DNA from: Flavobacterium ammonificans
GTDB taxonomy: Bacteria > Bacteroidota > Bacteroidia > Flavobacteriales > Flavobacteriaceae
Reading direction: 5' to 3'
NCBI RefSeq assembly: GCF_020886115.1
Contig: NZ_AP025185.1
Span: 620,001-684,000 of the forward strand
Length of the DNA: 64,000 bases
In this document: positions 55,045-63,680 of the stretch, piece by piece
How positions within the stretch are numbered: position 1 is the stretch's first letter
Layout: each line of letters opens with the position of its first letter
Notes under the pieces: model-generated
Told to the model about the DNA's origin: nothing
Seen by the model: only the letters and a program-made list of their open reading frames with translations
Databases searched by the model: none
Made by a program: the position numbers and the translations under genes

Positions 55045-55911
55045 TTAGTTGGTTAGGGTTAGATTGATGGCTGGTTCAAAAACCTTATTGTCGTATATTT
55101 TAAAATCACCCTTTTGACTTCTTGGTTGTCTTGGGAATCTATACCATCCTTTTGAGGTAAAAACAAAACTATTCTCTTCTTCAACAAGATTATATGACAA
55201 ACCGGGTTCATATGTTACTGTTTTTGATTTTTGATTTGCAAAACGTGTATAACTTTTATTCGTGTCTAAAAAGAGTGTTTCAAAAACTATAAAAACACCA
55301 TTGTCTGGAAATACAAGATTGTATTTTTCAAATTTGATTACATTTTCATTTCTTCCTTTTTTAACCGTTACAATAATTTCTTCTTCAATTAAATCTGCAT
55401 CTGGAAAACCTTTGCTATTGACGCTTAAAACCCGTATTTTAAATTTCGCATTGGGTATTTGTGATTGTGTAACAATTTTCACTTTCTTAATCAATCTTGT
55501 CTCACTGAAGCTTTCATTAAAAGGAAAATAACGCGCTTTCAAATTACCAACTTTATCAGAAATTCGTATCGCTTTTTTTTGAAGTTTTTCCCCAATTTCT
55601 ATTTCTTTTTGAAATTTTGGTCGCTCAATAACCACCTCATTTAATTCGAAAACTTTGGGTATCAAAAAAATTATCTCGTTTTTTGAAGAGGCTCTCTTTA
55701 TTTCAAAACCCAAAGCTGAAAAAACCAATACTTTTTCTTCTTTTATATCTAATGAAAAGCTACCATCGGTCTCTGAAGTAGTGCCAACTGATTCATTCTC
55801 TACCCAAATATTAACATACGGTATCGGTTGGCCCGAAATGCTGTCTTTGACCACGCCTTTGATTTGGGCGGATAGGGAAAATGTGATAAAAAAGAAAAGT
55901 ACGATTTTCAT
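55045..55911 (-). CDS. Carboxypeptidase-like regulatory domain protein, copy 2
   Basis: 288 residues: signal peptide (ends LSAQ), then a CarboxypepD_reg-like domain (residues 18-90: IKGVVKDSISGQPIPYVNIWV, GTTSETDGSFSLDI, LVFSALGFE), as in the first part of TonB-dependent proteins. The rest is a beta-rich domain of unknown type. No carboxypeptidase catalytic residues and no barrel are present. It overlaps its paralogue upstream by one base (TAATG). Confidence 0.82.
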   Translation of the reverse strand: MKIVLFFFITFSLSAQIKGVVKDSISGQPIPYVNIWVENESVGTTSETDGSFSLDIKEEKVLVFSALGFEIKRASSKNEIIFLIPKVFELNEVVIERPKFQKEIEIGEKLQKKAIRISDKVGNLKARYFPFNESFSETRLIKKVKIVTQSQIPNAKFKIRVLSVNSKGFPDADLIEEEIIVTVKKGRNENVIKFEKYNLVFPDNGVFIVFETLFLDTNKSYTRFANQKSKTVTYEPGLSYNLVEEENSFVFTSKGWYRFPRQPRSQKGDFKIYDNKVFEPAINLTLTN

Positions 55912-56792
55912 TAGTTGGTTAGAATTAAATTGATGGATGGTTCGAAGACTTTATTGTTGATATGTTTTAGTGAACCTATCTCACTATTATGCCATCTCTG
56001 ATGTTGATTCCATTTACCATTTCTAAAATGATACGTGTTTTGCTCATCTACAAGATTACATTCAAAATCAGGTGCATAATAGCTCTTTTTAATCAGCTTT
56101 TTACCATTATTTTCAGTGTATTTAAATTCATATTTATTACTTTCAATTTTTAAAACTTCATAAGCAACAAATAAACCTTCTTCTGGAAAAACTAATTTAA
56201 ACATAGAAATATCAATTACATTATTCTTTTTCCCTTTTTTGACCGTTACAATTATATCTTCGTTAAGTAAATCGTTTTCCGGATAACCTTCCTTATTCAC
56301 GCTATAAAGTCTAATCTTAAACTTAGCATTATTCACTTTACTTCGAGTTGTAATTTTTATTTTTTTCACAAACTTTGTTTGTTCATAAGTGGTTTCATAT
56401 TTAAAGAATTTTGCGTTAGACCATTCTAAATCTCCCGAAATATGATAGCCCTCTGTTTTACTAAAATTACCAACTTCAATCTCTTTTTGAAATTTTAGTT
56501 GTTCAATCACCACCTCATTCAGCTCAAAAACTTTAGGTTTTAAAAGAATTATTCCGTGTTTAGAAGATGATTTCTTGCTTTCATACCCCAAAGCCGAAAA
56601 AACCAATGCTTTTTCTTCTTTTATATCCAATGAAAAACTGCCGTTTTCTTCAGAGGTTGTTCCAATAGTTTCGTTCTCCACCCAAATATTCACATACGGA
56701 ATCGGTTGACCAGAAATACTGTCTTTGACCACGCCTTTGATTTGGGCGGATAGGGAAAATGAAACCAAGAATAAAAAATAAAACTTATTCAT
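55911..56792 (-). CDS. Carboxypeptidase-like regulatory domain protein, copy 1
   Basis: 293 residues, same layout as the gene that follows it. Residues ~1-115 are nearly identical between the two (KGVVKDSISGQPIPYVNIWV in both), while the C-terminal parts keep only the pattern (NAKFKIRLYSVN, ENDLLNEDIIVTVKKGKKNN, VFEPSINLILTN). This is a clear tandem duplication, with the first domain either constrained or recently homogenised. Probably periplasmic or outer-membrane associated. Function unknown. Confidence 0.82.
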   Translation of the reverse strand: MNKFYFLFLVSFSLSAQIKGVVKDSISGQPIPYVNIWVENETIGTTSEENGSFSLDIKEEKALVFSALGYESKKSSSKHGIILLKPKVFELNEVVIEQLKFQKEIEVGNFSKTEGYHISGDLEWSNAKFFKYETTYEQTKFVKKIKITTRSKVNNAKFKIRLYSVNKEGYPENDLLNEDIIVTVKKGKKNNVIDISMFKLVFPEEGLFVAYEVLKIESNKYEFKYTENNGKKLIKKSYYAPDFECNLVDEQNTYHFRNGKWNQHQRWHNSEIGSLKHINNKVFEPSINLILTN

Positions 56793-56807
56793 AACTGGAT
56801 ATTAAAT

Positions 56808-56900
56808 TTGTCAAGCTGTACCGAATTGTCGGGATGTTTAACTTCGGTGAATCTTCGATTTCAATTTTTATTTAGATTCTGAAATAAATTCAGAATGACA
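56808..56900. repeat. Third copy of the dispersed intergenic repeat
   Basis: TTGTCAAGCTG (56808-56818) and GTTTAACTTCGGTGAATCTTCGATTTCA (interrupted) match the repeat at 43630, and ATTCAGAATGACAA at 56888-56901 matches the end of the copy at 43511-43613. It fills the gap between the GH3-like gene and the tandem pair. Confidence 0.7.
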
Positions 56901-56906
56901 ATATTA

Positions 56907-58397
56907 CTATATAGTATTGCTAAAAAAATCTGCTGTTTTTCTGTCGTTAGACAGTCGTGGAATTTTATTCTGACCGCCCAATTTTCCTATGGATTTCATA
57001 TAGTCTTGGAAACCGTTTTTAGGAACTTTAGTAATCACTAATTGTCGCAAAACGTTGCCCACAATCAAGTCGTCATAATACACATTTTGCTTGCGCATGG
57101 CAGCGTCTATATGTAAAGCAAATGTTTCTAAATTATCCGGTTCGTTTTCAAATTCGATCAACCATTCGTGGTAAGGCAATCCTTCGGCTGGATTGATTTG
57201 TGGAGCAACCGTAAACTCATTCACGCGAATTGTTGTTCCTTGCATTGCCTCTTGTAAAGCACTTTCTACTTCTTTACCAATCACGTGTTCGCCAAAAGCA
57301 GAAATGTAATGTTTAATTCGGCCTGAAACTATCAAACGATACGGTTGTAAACTTGTAAACTGAACAGTATCGCCAATATTGTATGCCCAAAGTCCTGCAT
57401 TGGTAGACAAAATTAAAACATAATTCACACCCAATTCTACTTCGCCAATGGTATAGCGCTTAGGGTTGGGGCTCGAAAATTCGTCGCTCTTGATAAATTC
57501 GTAGAAAATTCCTGAATTCAACAATAGTAACATTCCTTTTTCTTTTTGGGAGTCTTGGTAAGCAAAAAATCCTTCCGAAGCTGGGAAAAGCTCAATTGAA
57601 TCGACTTTTCGGCCAATTAAATTTTCAAATTTTGCACGGTAAGGTTCATAGTTAACTCCGCCATAAATGAACAAATTAAAGTTTTTGAAGATTTCACCAA
57701 CGGGCTTATTCGCCTTTTGCTGCAGTTTTTCAAAATACATTTGAACCCAAGACGGAATTCCTGAAATCACCGACATGTTTTCATTGAAAGTTTCCTCAAC
57801 AATGGCGTTGACTTTGGTTTCCCAATCTTCAATACAATTGGTTTGCCAGGAAGGCATGCGGTTTTTTTGTAAATATTTGGGAACAAAATGCGCGACAATT
57901 CCAGACAAACGCCCTAATTTTATTCCATTTTTTTCTTCTAAAATAGGGCTTCCTTGCAGAAAAATCATTTTACCATCCACAAAATCGGAATTGCCTGTTT
58001 CGTGAATGTAATGCAAAATGGCATTACGAGCCGCTTCGATATGGTACGGCATGGATTCCTTGGTCAACGGAATGTATTTTGCCCCTGAAGTTGTCCCAGA
58101 AGTTTTGGCAAAATAAAGTGGTTTTCCTTTCCAAAGTACGTTCTCCTCCCCTTTTACCACTCTCTCCACATAGGGTTTCAGTTCTTCATAATCGCGAACA
58201 GGAACTTGTTGAGCAAAATCGGCTGGAGATTGTATTTGAGCAAAATGATGATCTTTCCCAAACTGCGTGTCTTGCGCTTGACGAATTAATTCTTGGAACA
58301 CCTTGTTTTGGGTTGCTACAGGGTTACTGGCCCAAGCCTGTGTTTTTTTAACCACTTGGCTTGCAAATAATCGAGCCGCAATAGATTTTATAGACAT
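56907..58397 (-). CDS. GH3-family acyl-acid-amido synthetase-like protein
   Basis: 496 residues. The adenylate-forming signature YFAKTSGTTSGAKYIPLT (residues ~105-122) is intact, together with IELFPASEGFFAYQDS and LWAYNIGDTVQFTSL, the ATP-binding motifs of the GH3 family. In plants GH3 enzymes join amino acids to hormones. The substrate of bacterial members is unknown. It lies 10 bp after the coiled-coil membrane gene and probably shares its transcript. Confidence 0.9.
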   Translation of the reverse strand: MSIKSIAARLFASQVVKKTQAWASNPVATQNKVFQELIRQAQDTQFGKDHHFAQIQSPADFAQQVPVRDYEELKPYVERVVKGEENVLWKGKPLYFAKTSGTTSGAKYIPLTKESMPYHIEAARNAILHYIHETGNSDFVDGKMIFLQGSPILEEKNGIKLGRLSGIVAHFVPKYLQKNRMPSWQTNCIEDWETKVNAIVEETFNENMSVISGIPSWVQMYFEKLQQKANKPVGEIFKNFNLFIYGGVNYEPYRAKFENLIGRKVDSIELFPASEGFFAYQDSQKEKGMLLLLNSGIFYEFIKSDEFSSPNPKRYTIGEVELGVNYVLILSTNAGLWAYNIGDTVQFTSLQPYRLIVSGRIKHYISAFGEHVIGKEVESALQEAMQGTTIRVNEFTVAPQINPAEGLPYHEWLIEFENEPDNLETFALHIDAAMRKQNVYYDDLIVGNVLRQLVITKVPKNGFQDYMKSIGKLGGQNKIPRLSNDRKTADFFSNTI

Positions 58398-58407
58398 GCT
58401 GTTGGTT

Positions 58408-58896
58408 TTATTTATTCTTTTTGGAAGCTTTTTGCTCTTCTTTGTTTACTGTTTTTCGCAATTCTAATTCTTCTTTTGATGCTGATAGACTTCCCTCTAC
58501 TGGAGCTTCATCTACAGATGATAAAATAGAATCTTTGTTGAATTTAGCAAACTCTAACTCGCCTGTCAACACTTTTTTAAGTGATTTAATGTAGGCTTCG
58601 TTTTGTTCCAATGCGCGCGAAAGAGAATCTGATTTTAAAGCTAATTCTGTAGCGTCTCGTTTTAATTTAGAAGAAGAATATCCCGGAATAAACTCGCGTA
58701 AAGGAGTAAAAGCAATAATAAATGTAGTGACAAAAATGATGAAAATAGCGCCTAAACCCAATACTACAAAAACATTCATCAGGGTTAGTTTTAAAGAGAA
58801 GGTTTCTTCAAAAGTGTCTTCATTTAAAATGATTAAACGCCTTTTATTGAATAAATTTTCTTTTAATTGCTGTCTTTTTAATCCCTTTTTAGACAT
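58408..58896 (-). CDS. Membrane protein resembling the N-terminus of M23 peptidases
   Basis: 162 residues from the ATG at 58896, which looks more like a natural start (MSKKGLKRQQLKENLFNKRRL) than 58917. A basic N-terminus, one membrane helix (~50-72) and a periplasmic charged helix make up the protein. The TPLREFIPGYSSSKLKRDATELALKSDSL stretch is what I recall preceding the peptidase in Bacteroidota M23 proteins, but the catalytic domain is absent. Function unknown. Confidence 0.72.
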   Translation of the reverse strand: MSKKGLKRQQLKENLFNKRRLIILNEDTFEETFSLKLTLMNVFVVLGLGAIFIIFVTTFIIAFTPLREFIPGYSSSKLKRDATELALKSDSLSRALEQNEAYIKSLKKVLTGELEFAKFNKDSILSSVDEAPVEGSLSASKEELELRKTVNKEEQKASKKNK

Positions 58897-59034
58897 TGCT
58901 TGTGGTTTATTGAACAAATATAAACAATTATTGTCTTTGATGTTATGACTTGATTTTAGAAGTACAAAGACTACTAAATCACGTTTTAATACAAATTTAA
59001 CGCTTTTGAAACTAAATAAATGATCAAAAAAGAA

Positions 59035-59063
59035 TTGCTATTCGCTAATTCTATATACATTTG
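59035..59063 (+). promoter_or_regulatory. tatA promoter
   Basis: TTG at 59035-59037 and TACATTTG at 59056-59063 (full TAnnTTTG) are 18 bp apart, 46 bp before the tatA start. Confidence 0.55.
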
Positions 59064-59109
59064 TACTTCATTATTAAACAAATTTGCTTCGGCATAAAAA
59101 TAATAAATC

Positions 59110-59292
59110 ATGGGAAGAATAGGTTTACCAGAAATACTTATCATTTTAGCAGTAGTTTTATTGCTTTTTGGAGGTAAAAAAATTCCAGAACTAATGAAAG
59201 GTTTAGGAAGTGGAATTAAAGAATTTAAAAACGCAGCTAAAGACGATTCGTCTGCAGTTAAGAAAGAAGACTCGAGCCAAAAAGGCGAATAG
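59110..59292 (+). CDS. tatA: Sec-independent translocase protein TatA
   Basis: 60 residues. An N-terminal membrane helix ([28 protein letters not shown]) is followed by the amphipathic helix [12 protein letters not shown] and a charged tail, the complete TatA pattern including the FG hinge. It forms the pore of the twin-arginine export pathway. tatC is not in the window. Single gene with its own promoter and terminator. Confidence 0.95.
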   Translation: MGRIGLPEILIILAVVLLLFGGKKIPELMKGLGSGIKEFKNAAKDDSSAVKKEDSSQKGE

Positions 59293-59333
59293 GCGAAGCA
59301 AACTAAAGAGTAATTCTTTATCAATTCTAATAT

Positions 59334-59365
59334 AAAAACCCAAGTTAAATAACTTGGTTTTTTTG
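59334..59365 (+). terminator. Intrinsic terminator after tatA
   Basis: CCAAGTT, 4-nt loop, AACTTGG, extended by A/T pairs and followed by a run of T: a standard terminator 42 bp after the tatA stop. The A-run on the other side would also serve the convergent ParE-type gene. Confidence 0.8.
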
Positions 59366-59392
59366 TTTTTATGATCTTATGTATTTATTTTT

Positions 59393-59716
59393 TTATAAAT
59401 ATTTAGCGTAATGTGAATGAATATTTAAAATTGCTGTAATAATATAAATCTGTTCGTGTTTTTTAAAAAAAACATACCAAGTGGTTCTTTGATTGGAATT
59501 ATAAAAAATATACTTTTCTCCAAAATGCTTTAATTTCTTTGGAGTGGTTTTATGAGGAAAACTGGCAATAGAATTGTTAATGAATGAAACTAATTTGTCT
59601 TTATAATCAATGGCATAATCTAGTGATGCAAAATAATCTTTGGAGTACAATTCAAAAACCAAGTCGTTAAAAGATTCTAGTACTTCTTTTTTAAAAAAAA
59701 TTGTTATTTGCTCCAT
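59393..59716 (-). CDS. ParE/RelE-type toxin-like protein
   Basis: 107 residues with the ParE-like order: an N-terminal helix pair (VLESFNDLVFELYSKDYFASLDYAIDYKDKLVSFI), then the strand region KKLKHFGEKYIFYNSNQRTTWYVFFKKHEQIYIITAILNIHSHY. The T-W-Y-V-F-F and I-I-T-A-I-L-N pairs correspond to the ParE core. Gyrase poisoning is the usual activity of the family, but the residues are too diverged to assign. It overlaps its antitoxin by 13 bp. Confidence 0.7.
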   Translation of the reverse strand: MEQITIFFKKEVLESFNDLVFELYSKDYFASLDYAIDYKDKLVSFINNSIASFPHKTTPKKLKHFGEKYIFYNSNQRTTWYVFFKKHEQIYIITAILNIHSHYAKYL

Positions 59717-59946
59717 GATAAGCCCTCTATAAAAGAAGTAGTCTTACTAGAAAACTCATCAATTGTGATGGCATTTTTCATTTCTTTTTCAAAATCTTTT
59801 GGCATTTTTGAAATGGAACTTTTCGATGAGCTTTGTTCATTCACTTCAGAAACAGATTCTTCGAAAGTTAAATCATTCACTTTGATAAACTGTTTCAGAG
59901 CCAGAAGTTCTTTTTTGTTTCTAGGAGTGATTGTAATTGCCGTCAT
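59704..59946 (-). CDS. Small antitoxin-like protein (DUF2683-like)
   Basis: 80 residues from the ATG at 59946: TAITITPRNKKELLALKQFIKVNDLTFEES, then a Ser/Glu-rich linker and a short C-terminal helix (EKEMKNAITIDEFSSKTT). The start resembles small DUF2683-type proteins paired with ParE-like toxins. Because it precedes the toxin gene and overlaps it by 13 bp, an antitoxin role is likely. There is no recognisable DNA-binding motif. Confidence 0.65.
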   Translation of the reverse strand: MTAITITPRNKKELLALKQFIKVNDLTFEESVSEVNEQSSSKSSISKMPKDFEKEMKNAITIDEFSSKTTSFIEGLSWSK

Positions 59947-59989
59947 TAGTATCTGATTTTTAATAAACAAACTTACAAAATATTTCTAT

Positions 59990-62113
59990 TTACAACACCA
60001 TTGTCAACTGAATTCGTTTGCGGTCTTCGTCCACTTCAGTTACTTTAACCTCAACGTGTTGGTGTAATTTGACTACCTCATTCACATCGCTCACAAAACC
60101 TGCTTTAAGTTGGGAAATGTGAACCAAACCGCTTTCTTTAATTCCAATATCCACAAAACATCCAAAGTTGGTAATGTTATTTACAATTCCCGGTAAAATC
60201 ATTCCTGATTTTAGGTCTTTTATGGATGTAACATTCGGGTCAAACTCAAATATTTTAGCTGATTTTCTAGGGTCCAAACCTGGTTTCTCCAATTCTTTGA
60301 TAATATCTTTTAAAGTCAGCAAACCTATTTCGGGCGTGGTATAATTTTCGGGTTTGATTAAAGCGGTTCTGTCTTTGTTGCCAATTAATTCGTGTACCGA
60401 AAGTTTCAAATCTTTTGCCATTTTTTCTACAATCGGATAGGCTTCGGGATGCACCGCCGAATTGTCTAATGGGTTTTTCCCTTCTTTAATTCGGATAAAA
60501 GCCGCGCCTTGTTGGAACGCTTTGTCTCCCAAACGAGGCACTTTTTTCAGTTGTTTTCGATCGTCGAATGGGCCGTTTTCAGAACGGTATTGCACAATAT
60601 TTTCGGCCAGCTTCTCTCCTATTCCACTCACATAACTCAACAAATGCTTGCTTGCTGTATTGATGTTAATTCCTACTGAGTTCACACAACGAATCACCGT
60701 GGCATCCAACTCTTCTTTCAGTTTGTTTTGATCCACATCGTGTTGGTATTGGCCTACGCCAATGGCTTTTGGATCAATTTTTACCAACTCCGCCAATGGA
60801 TCGCTCAATCGTCGCCCAATAGAAACCGAACCTCGAACAGTGACATCGTAATTAGGGAATTCTTCACGGGCAATTTTACTTGCCGAATAGACCGAAGCGC
60901 CCGCTTCTGACACCACAAAAACCTGAACTTCCTTATCGAAAGCGATTTTTTTGACAAAAAATTCCGTTTCGCGCGAAGCGGTTCCGTTTCCAATAGCAAT
61001 CGCATCAATTTTATAGGAATTGACCATCGAACGGATTTTTTTCATCGCCATAGCGTCTTCATTTTGAGGCGCATGCGGGTAAATCGTTTCGTTGTACAAC
61101 AAATCGCCTTTTTCGTCCAAACACACTACTTTACATCCCGAACGATAGCCGGGATCAATCGCTAAAATACGTTTTTCGCCCAAAGGTGGTGCCAATAAAA
61201 GCTGCCCTAAATTAGTTGCAAAAACCTGAATGGAATTCGCGTCGGCTTTAGCCTTAGCTTCTTGTAATGTTTCATTAGCAATAGCAGGTTGCAACAATCG
61301 TTTGTAACTGTCTTCAATGGCTAGTTGAATGTGCGGTGTAGTATCGTTTTGACGTTTCAAAATAATTTCGTCAATAATATCATACGCCTCGTCAATATCC
61401 ACTTCGATTTTTAGTTTTACAAAACCTTCATTTTCGGCACGCAACATCGCCATTAATCGATGAGGTGGTGTTTTGCTTAATAATTCCGACCAATCAAAAT
61501 ACTGGGAAAATTTTTGAGCCGCTTCGTCATCTTTTTTGGTTTTCACCACCTTGGTAGTAATGGTTGCTTTTCGCTGGAACAAGCGTCGTAATTGTTGACG
61601 AACGTGAATGTTTTCATTAATCCATTCGGCAATAATATCACGTGCTCCTTGTAAAGCAGCTTCTTCGTTGATTACATTTTCATTGACATATTGAGTCGAA
61701 ATAAAGTCAATATTGTCATTGTTTTGTGCGAAAATGATTTTTGCCAATGGCTCCAAACCGTTTTCGCGCGCCACATCGGCCTTAGTTTTTTTCTTCTTTT
61801 TGAACGGCAAGTACAAATCTTCTAGCTCTTGCAAATCAAAACTGTCTTGGATTTTTTTGGCTAATTCAGGCGAAAGTTGACCTTGCTCCTCGATGGTTTT
61901 GAGAATGCTTTCCTTGCGTTTTAAAATCTCATCGTATTGTTTATTCAATTTAGCAATTTGCTCAATCACTACTTCGTCTAGATTTCCTGTTTGATCTTTT
62001 CGATATCGAGAAATAAATGGAATGGTACAATCTTCGTTTAATAATTGAACTGTTTTTTGAATGTTGATTGCGGCAGTTGGTACCGATTTTGCAATGAATT
62101 GAATGTTGGTCAT
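59990..62113 (-). CDS. Tex-family RNA-binding transcription accessory protein
   Basis: 707 residues. Order: N-terminal helical Tex domain (FISRYRKDQTGNLDEVVIEQI), YqgF/RNase H-like domain (ILAIDPGYRSGCKVVCLDEKGDLL, GNGTASRETE), helix-hairpin-helix (VSGIGEKLAENIVQYRSENGPF) and a C-terminal S1 domain (GMILPGIVNNITNFGCFVDIGIKESGLVHISQL). This is the full Tex architecture, a nucleic-acid-binding protein with roles in transcription. Single gene on the minus strand. Confidence 0.95.
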   Translation of the reverse strand: MTNIQFIAKSVPTAAINIQKTVQLLNEDCTIPFISRYRKDQTGNLDEVVIEQIAKLNKQYDEILKRKESILKTIEEQGQLSPELAKKIQDSFDLQELEDLYLPFKKKKKTKADVARENGLEPLAKIIFAQNNDNIDFISTQYVNENVINEEAALQGARDIIAEWINENIHVRQQLRRLFQRKATITTKVVKTKKDDEAAQKFSQYFDWSELLSKTPPHRLMAMLRAENEGFVKLKIEVDIDEAYDIIDEIILKRQNDTTPHIQLAIEDSYKRLLQPAIANETLQEAKAKADANSIQVFATNLGQLLLAPPLGEKRILAIDPGYRSGCKVVCLDEKGDLLYNETIYPHAPQNEDAMAMKKIRSMVNSYKIDAIAIGNGTASRETEFFVKKIAFDKEVQVFVVSEAGASVYSASKIAREEFPNYDVTVRGSVSIGRRLSDPLAELVKIDPKAIGVGQYQHDVDQNKLKEELDATVIRCVNSVGININTASKHLLSYVSGIGEKLAENIVQYRSENGPFDDRKQLKKVPRLGDKAFQQGAAFIRIKEGKNPLDNSAVHPEAYPIVEKMAKDLKLSVHELIGNKDRTALIKPENYTTPEIGLLTLKDIIKELEKPGLDPRKSAKIFEFDPNVTSIKDLKSGMILPGIVNNITNFGCFVDIGIKESGLVHISQLKAGFVSDVNEVVKLHQHVEVKVTEVDEDRKRIQLTMVL

Positions 62114-62170
62114 GGGTTGTAAATATATTGTAACACGAAAATAATATCTTTACCGCACATATCTATCCCT

Positions 62171-62452
62171 ATGCTACTTTTATATTTTTATTTTTTAGCC
62201 ATTTCCTTTTTGAGCTTCTTTATAATGGGTTACGACAAGTATTTAGCTCGAAATAAAAAAAGGAGAATCTCTGAAAACACTTTCCTTTTTTTGGGGTTTA
62301 TTGGCGGAAGTTTGGGCGCTGGAATTGGGATGTGGGTATTTAAACATAAAACTTCCAAAAGAAGTTTCCTTTGGAAGTTTTTGGGTATTGTATTTTTTCA
62401 GCTTTTAGTAGTGCTAGCACTCTATTTTACTGATAGTATTTGTGTTTATTGA
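62171..62452 (+). CDS. DUF1294 membrane protein
   Basis: 93 residues with three hydrophobic segments. The DUF1294 core is readable: MGYDKYLARNKKRRISENTFLFLGFIGGSLGAGIGMWVFKHKTSKRSF (arginines on the cytosolic loop). Function unknown. Its last 7 bp overlap the end of the convergent rpiB. Confidence 0.9.
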   Translation: MLLLYFYFLAISFLSFFIMGYDKYLARNKKRRISENTFLFLGFIGGSLGAGIGMWVFKHKTSKRSFLWKFLGIVFFQLLVVLALYFTDSICVY

Positions 62453-62877
62453 CAAGCAATTTTATTCACGCGGTTTTGGTGTCTTCCACCTTCAAATTCT
62501 GTGTTTAAAAAGGTTTCTACCATTTCTACCGCTTGCGGAACAGAAGTATAACGAGCAGGAATACTAATCACATTCGCATCATTGTGTAAACGAGCTAAAG
62601 CTGCGATTTCTTTCATCCAACATAAAGCGGCACGCACTTTTTGGTGTTTATTAACTGTCATGGCAATTCCGTTACCGCTTCCGCAAATCACAATTCCAAA
62701 ATCAGCTTTTCCTTCTTCCACATCTTTAGCTACAGGATGCGCTAAATCTGGATAATCTACAGCATCAAAAGAATCGGTTCCGTAATTAGTGATTTGGTGG
62801 CCTTTTGCTTCAAGCATAGCCACAATTGCTTTTTTATATTCTGGACCTGCGTGGTCGTTTCCAATAGAAATATTCAT
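62446..62877 (-). CDS. rpiB: Ribose 5-phosphate isomerase B
   Basis: 143 residues from the ATG at 62877; the open frame reaches 62937, but the extra 20 residues are unlike the family. It interconverts ribose-5-phosphate and ribulose-5-phosphate. ISIGNDHAGPEYKKAIVAMLEAKGH, the active-site loop GIVICGSGNGIAMTVNKH (Cys and the anion hole) and NVISIPARY are canonical for RpiB/LacA. It is the last leftward gene before the AT-rich gap. Confidence 0.95.
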   Translation of the reverse strand: MNISIGNDHAGPEYKKAIVAMLEAKGHQITNYGTDSFDAVDYPDLAHPVAKDVEEGKADFGIVICGSGNGIAMTVNKHQKVRAALCWMKEIAALARLHNDANVISIPARYTSVPQAVEMVETFLNTEFEGGRHQNRVNKIACQ

Positions 62878-62937
62878 TGTTAGTAGTGTGTTAAGTTCGT
62901 GTTCAAAATTAAGGAAAGATTTTGAGTTAGAATTCAT

Positions 62938-63680
62938 AAATAGATTGGTTTCTTTGTTTGTTTATTAACCAAAAAATAAATGCTTTTTAAAAGTGTTACA
63001 AATAGCAATAAATCAAGTTAGAACTTGAAAAATAATTTTTAGTTATTTAAAAATCAGCTGCTTTTTTATACTATAAATTTTAAAATTTTGAATTGTTAAT
63101 AGCAAAACGCAATTGGTTGATTTTCAGATAACATTAAATTAACATACTGTGTTCATAACTCAAGATAGAAAATAAGAAGTTTTTTGAAGAAGAAAAGAAA
63201 AAAAGTTTAATCCAAAACCGAGTTTAAAAAACCTAATTTAGTTAGAGTGATTTTTAGAAAAGTTATGAATAGAAAAAACTGCTTTATTAACATATTTTGA
63301 AAATTTACTTATCTACAAAAAGAATACATTTTAGGTTATAAACAGCTGTTAATTAAAATCAAGAAAGTGTTTGTTTTTAAATCTTTACCAATAAAAAACC
63401 ATGTTAATAACTAAAAATAACTAGTTGTAACTTCATTTCAAATCCTTTTTTAAAAAATTTATACTAACTATTAACACGCTATAATAACCATTAAAAAATA
63501 ATTTTAAATTTCCTTTTCTTTTTATTGTTTTAAATAGATGTTGACAACTTTGAAGTTTTAAAAAAATATTTTTTAAGAATAATTATCCTTTTTCTAAAAG
63601 TTATATTTTTAATAAATCTGAGTCTTTAAAAAGGTATTCTGATTTCTTATTTGTAATTTTAGACTTTTAAGAAAAGAAAT
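62938..63680. other. AT-rich gene-free gap with DnaA-box-like motifs: candidate oriC
   Basis: 743 bp without a reading frame of note, among the most AT-rich DNA in the window. TTATNNACA-type boxes occur at 63284-63292 (TTATTAACA), 63309-63317 (TTATCTACA, one off the classical TTATCCACA) and 63336-63344 (TTATAAACA), and on the other strand at 63402-63410 (TTATTAACA) and 63150-63158 (TTATGAACA). CTATTAACA is at 63468-63476 and, on the other strand, at 63094-63102. TTATTAACC is at 62962-62970. A T/A-rich stretch follows at 63480-63620. Genes point away on both sides. An origin of replication is the best reading I can offer. Confidence 0.45.

Noticed and set aside
58986..59324. Minus-strand 112-residue frame over tatA
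   Set aside because: It is antisense to the well supported tatA gene, with no family features.
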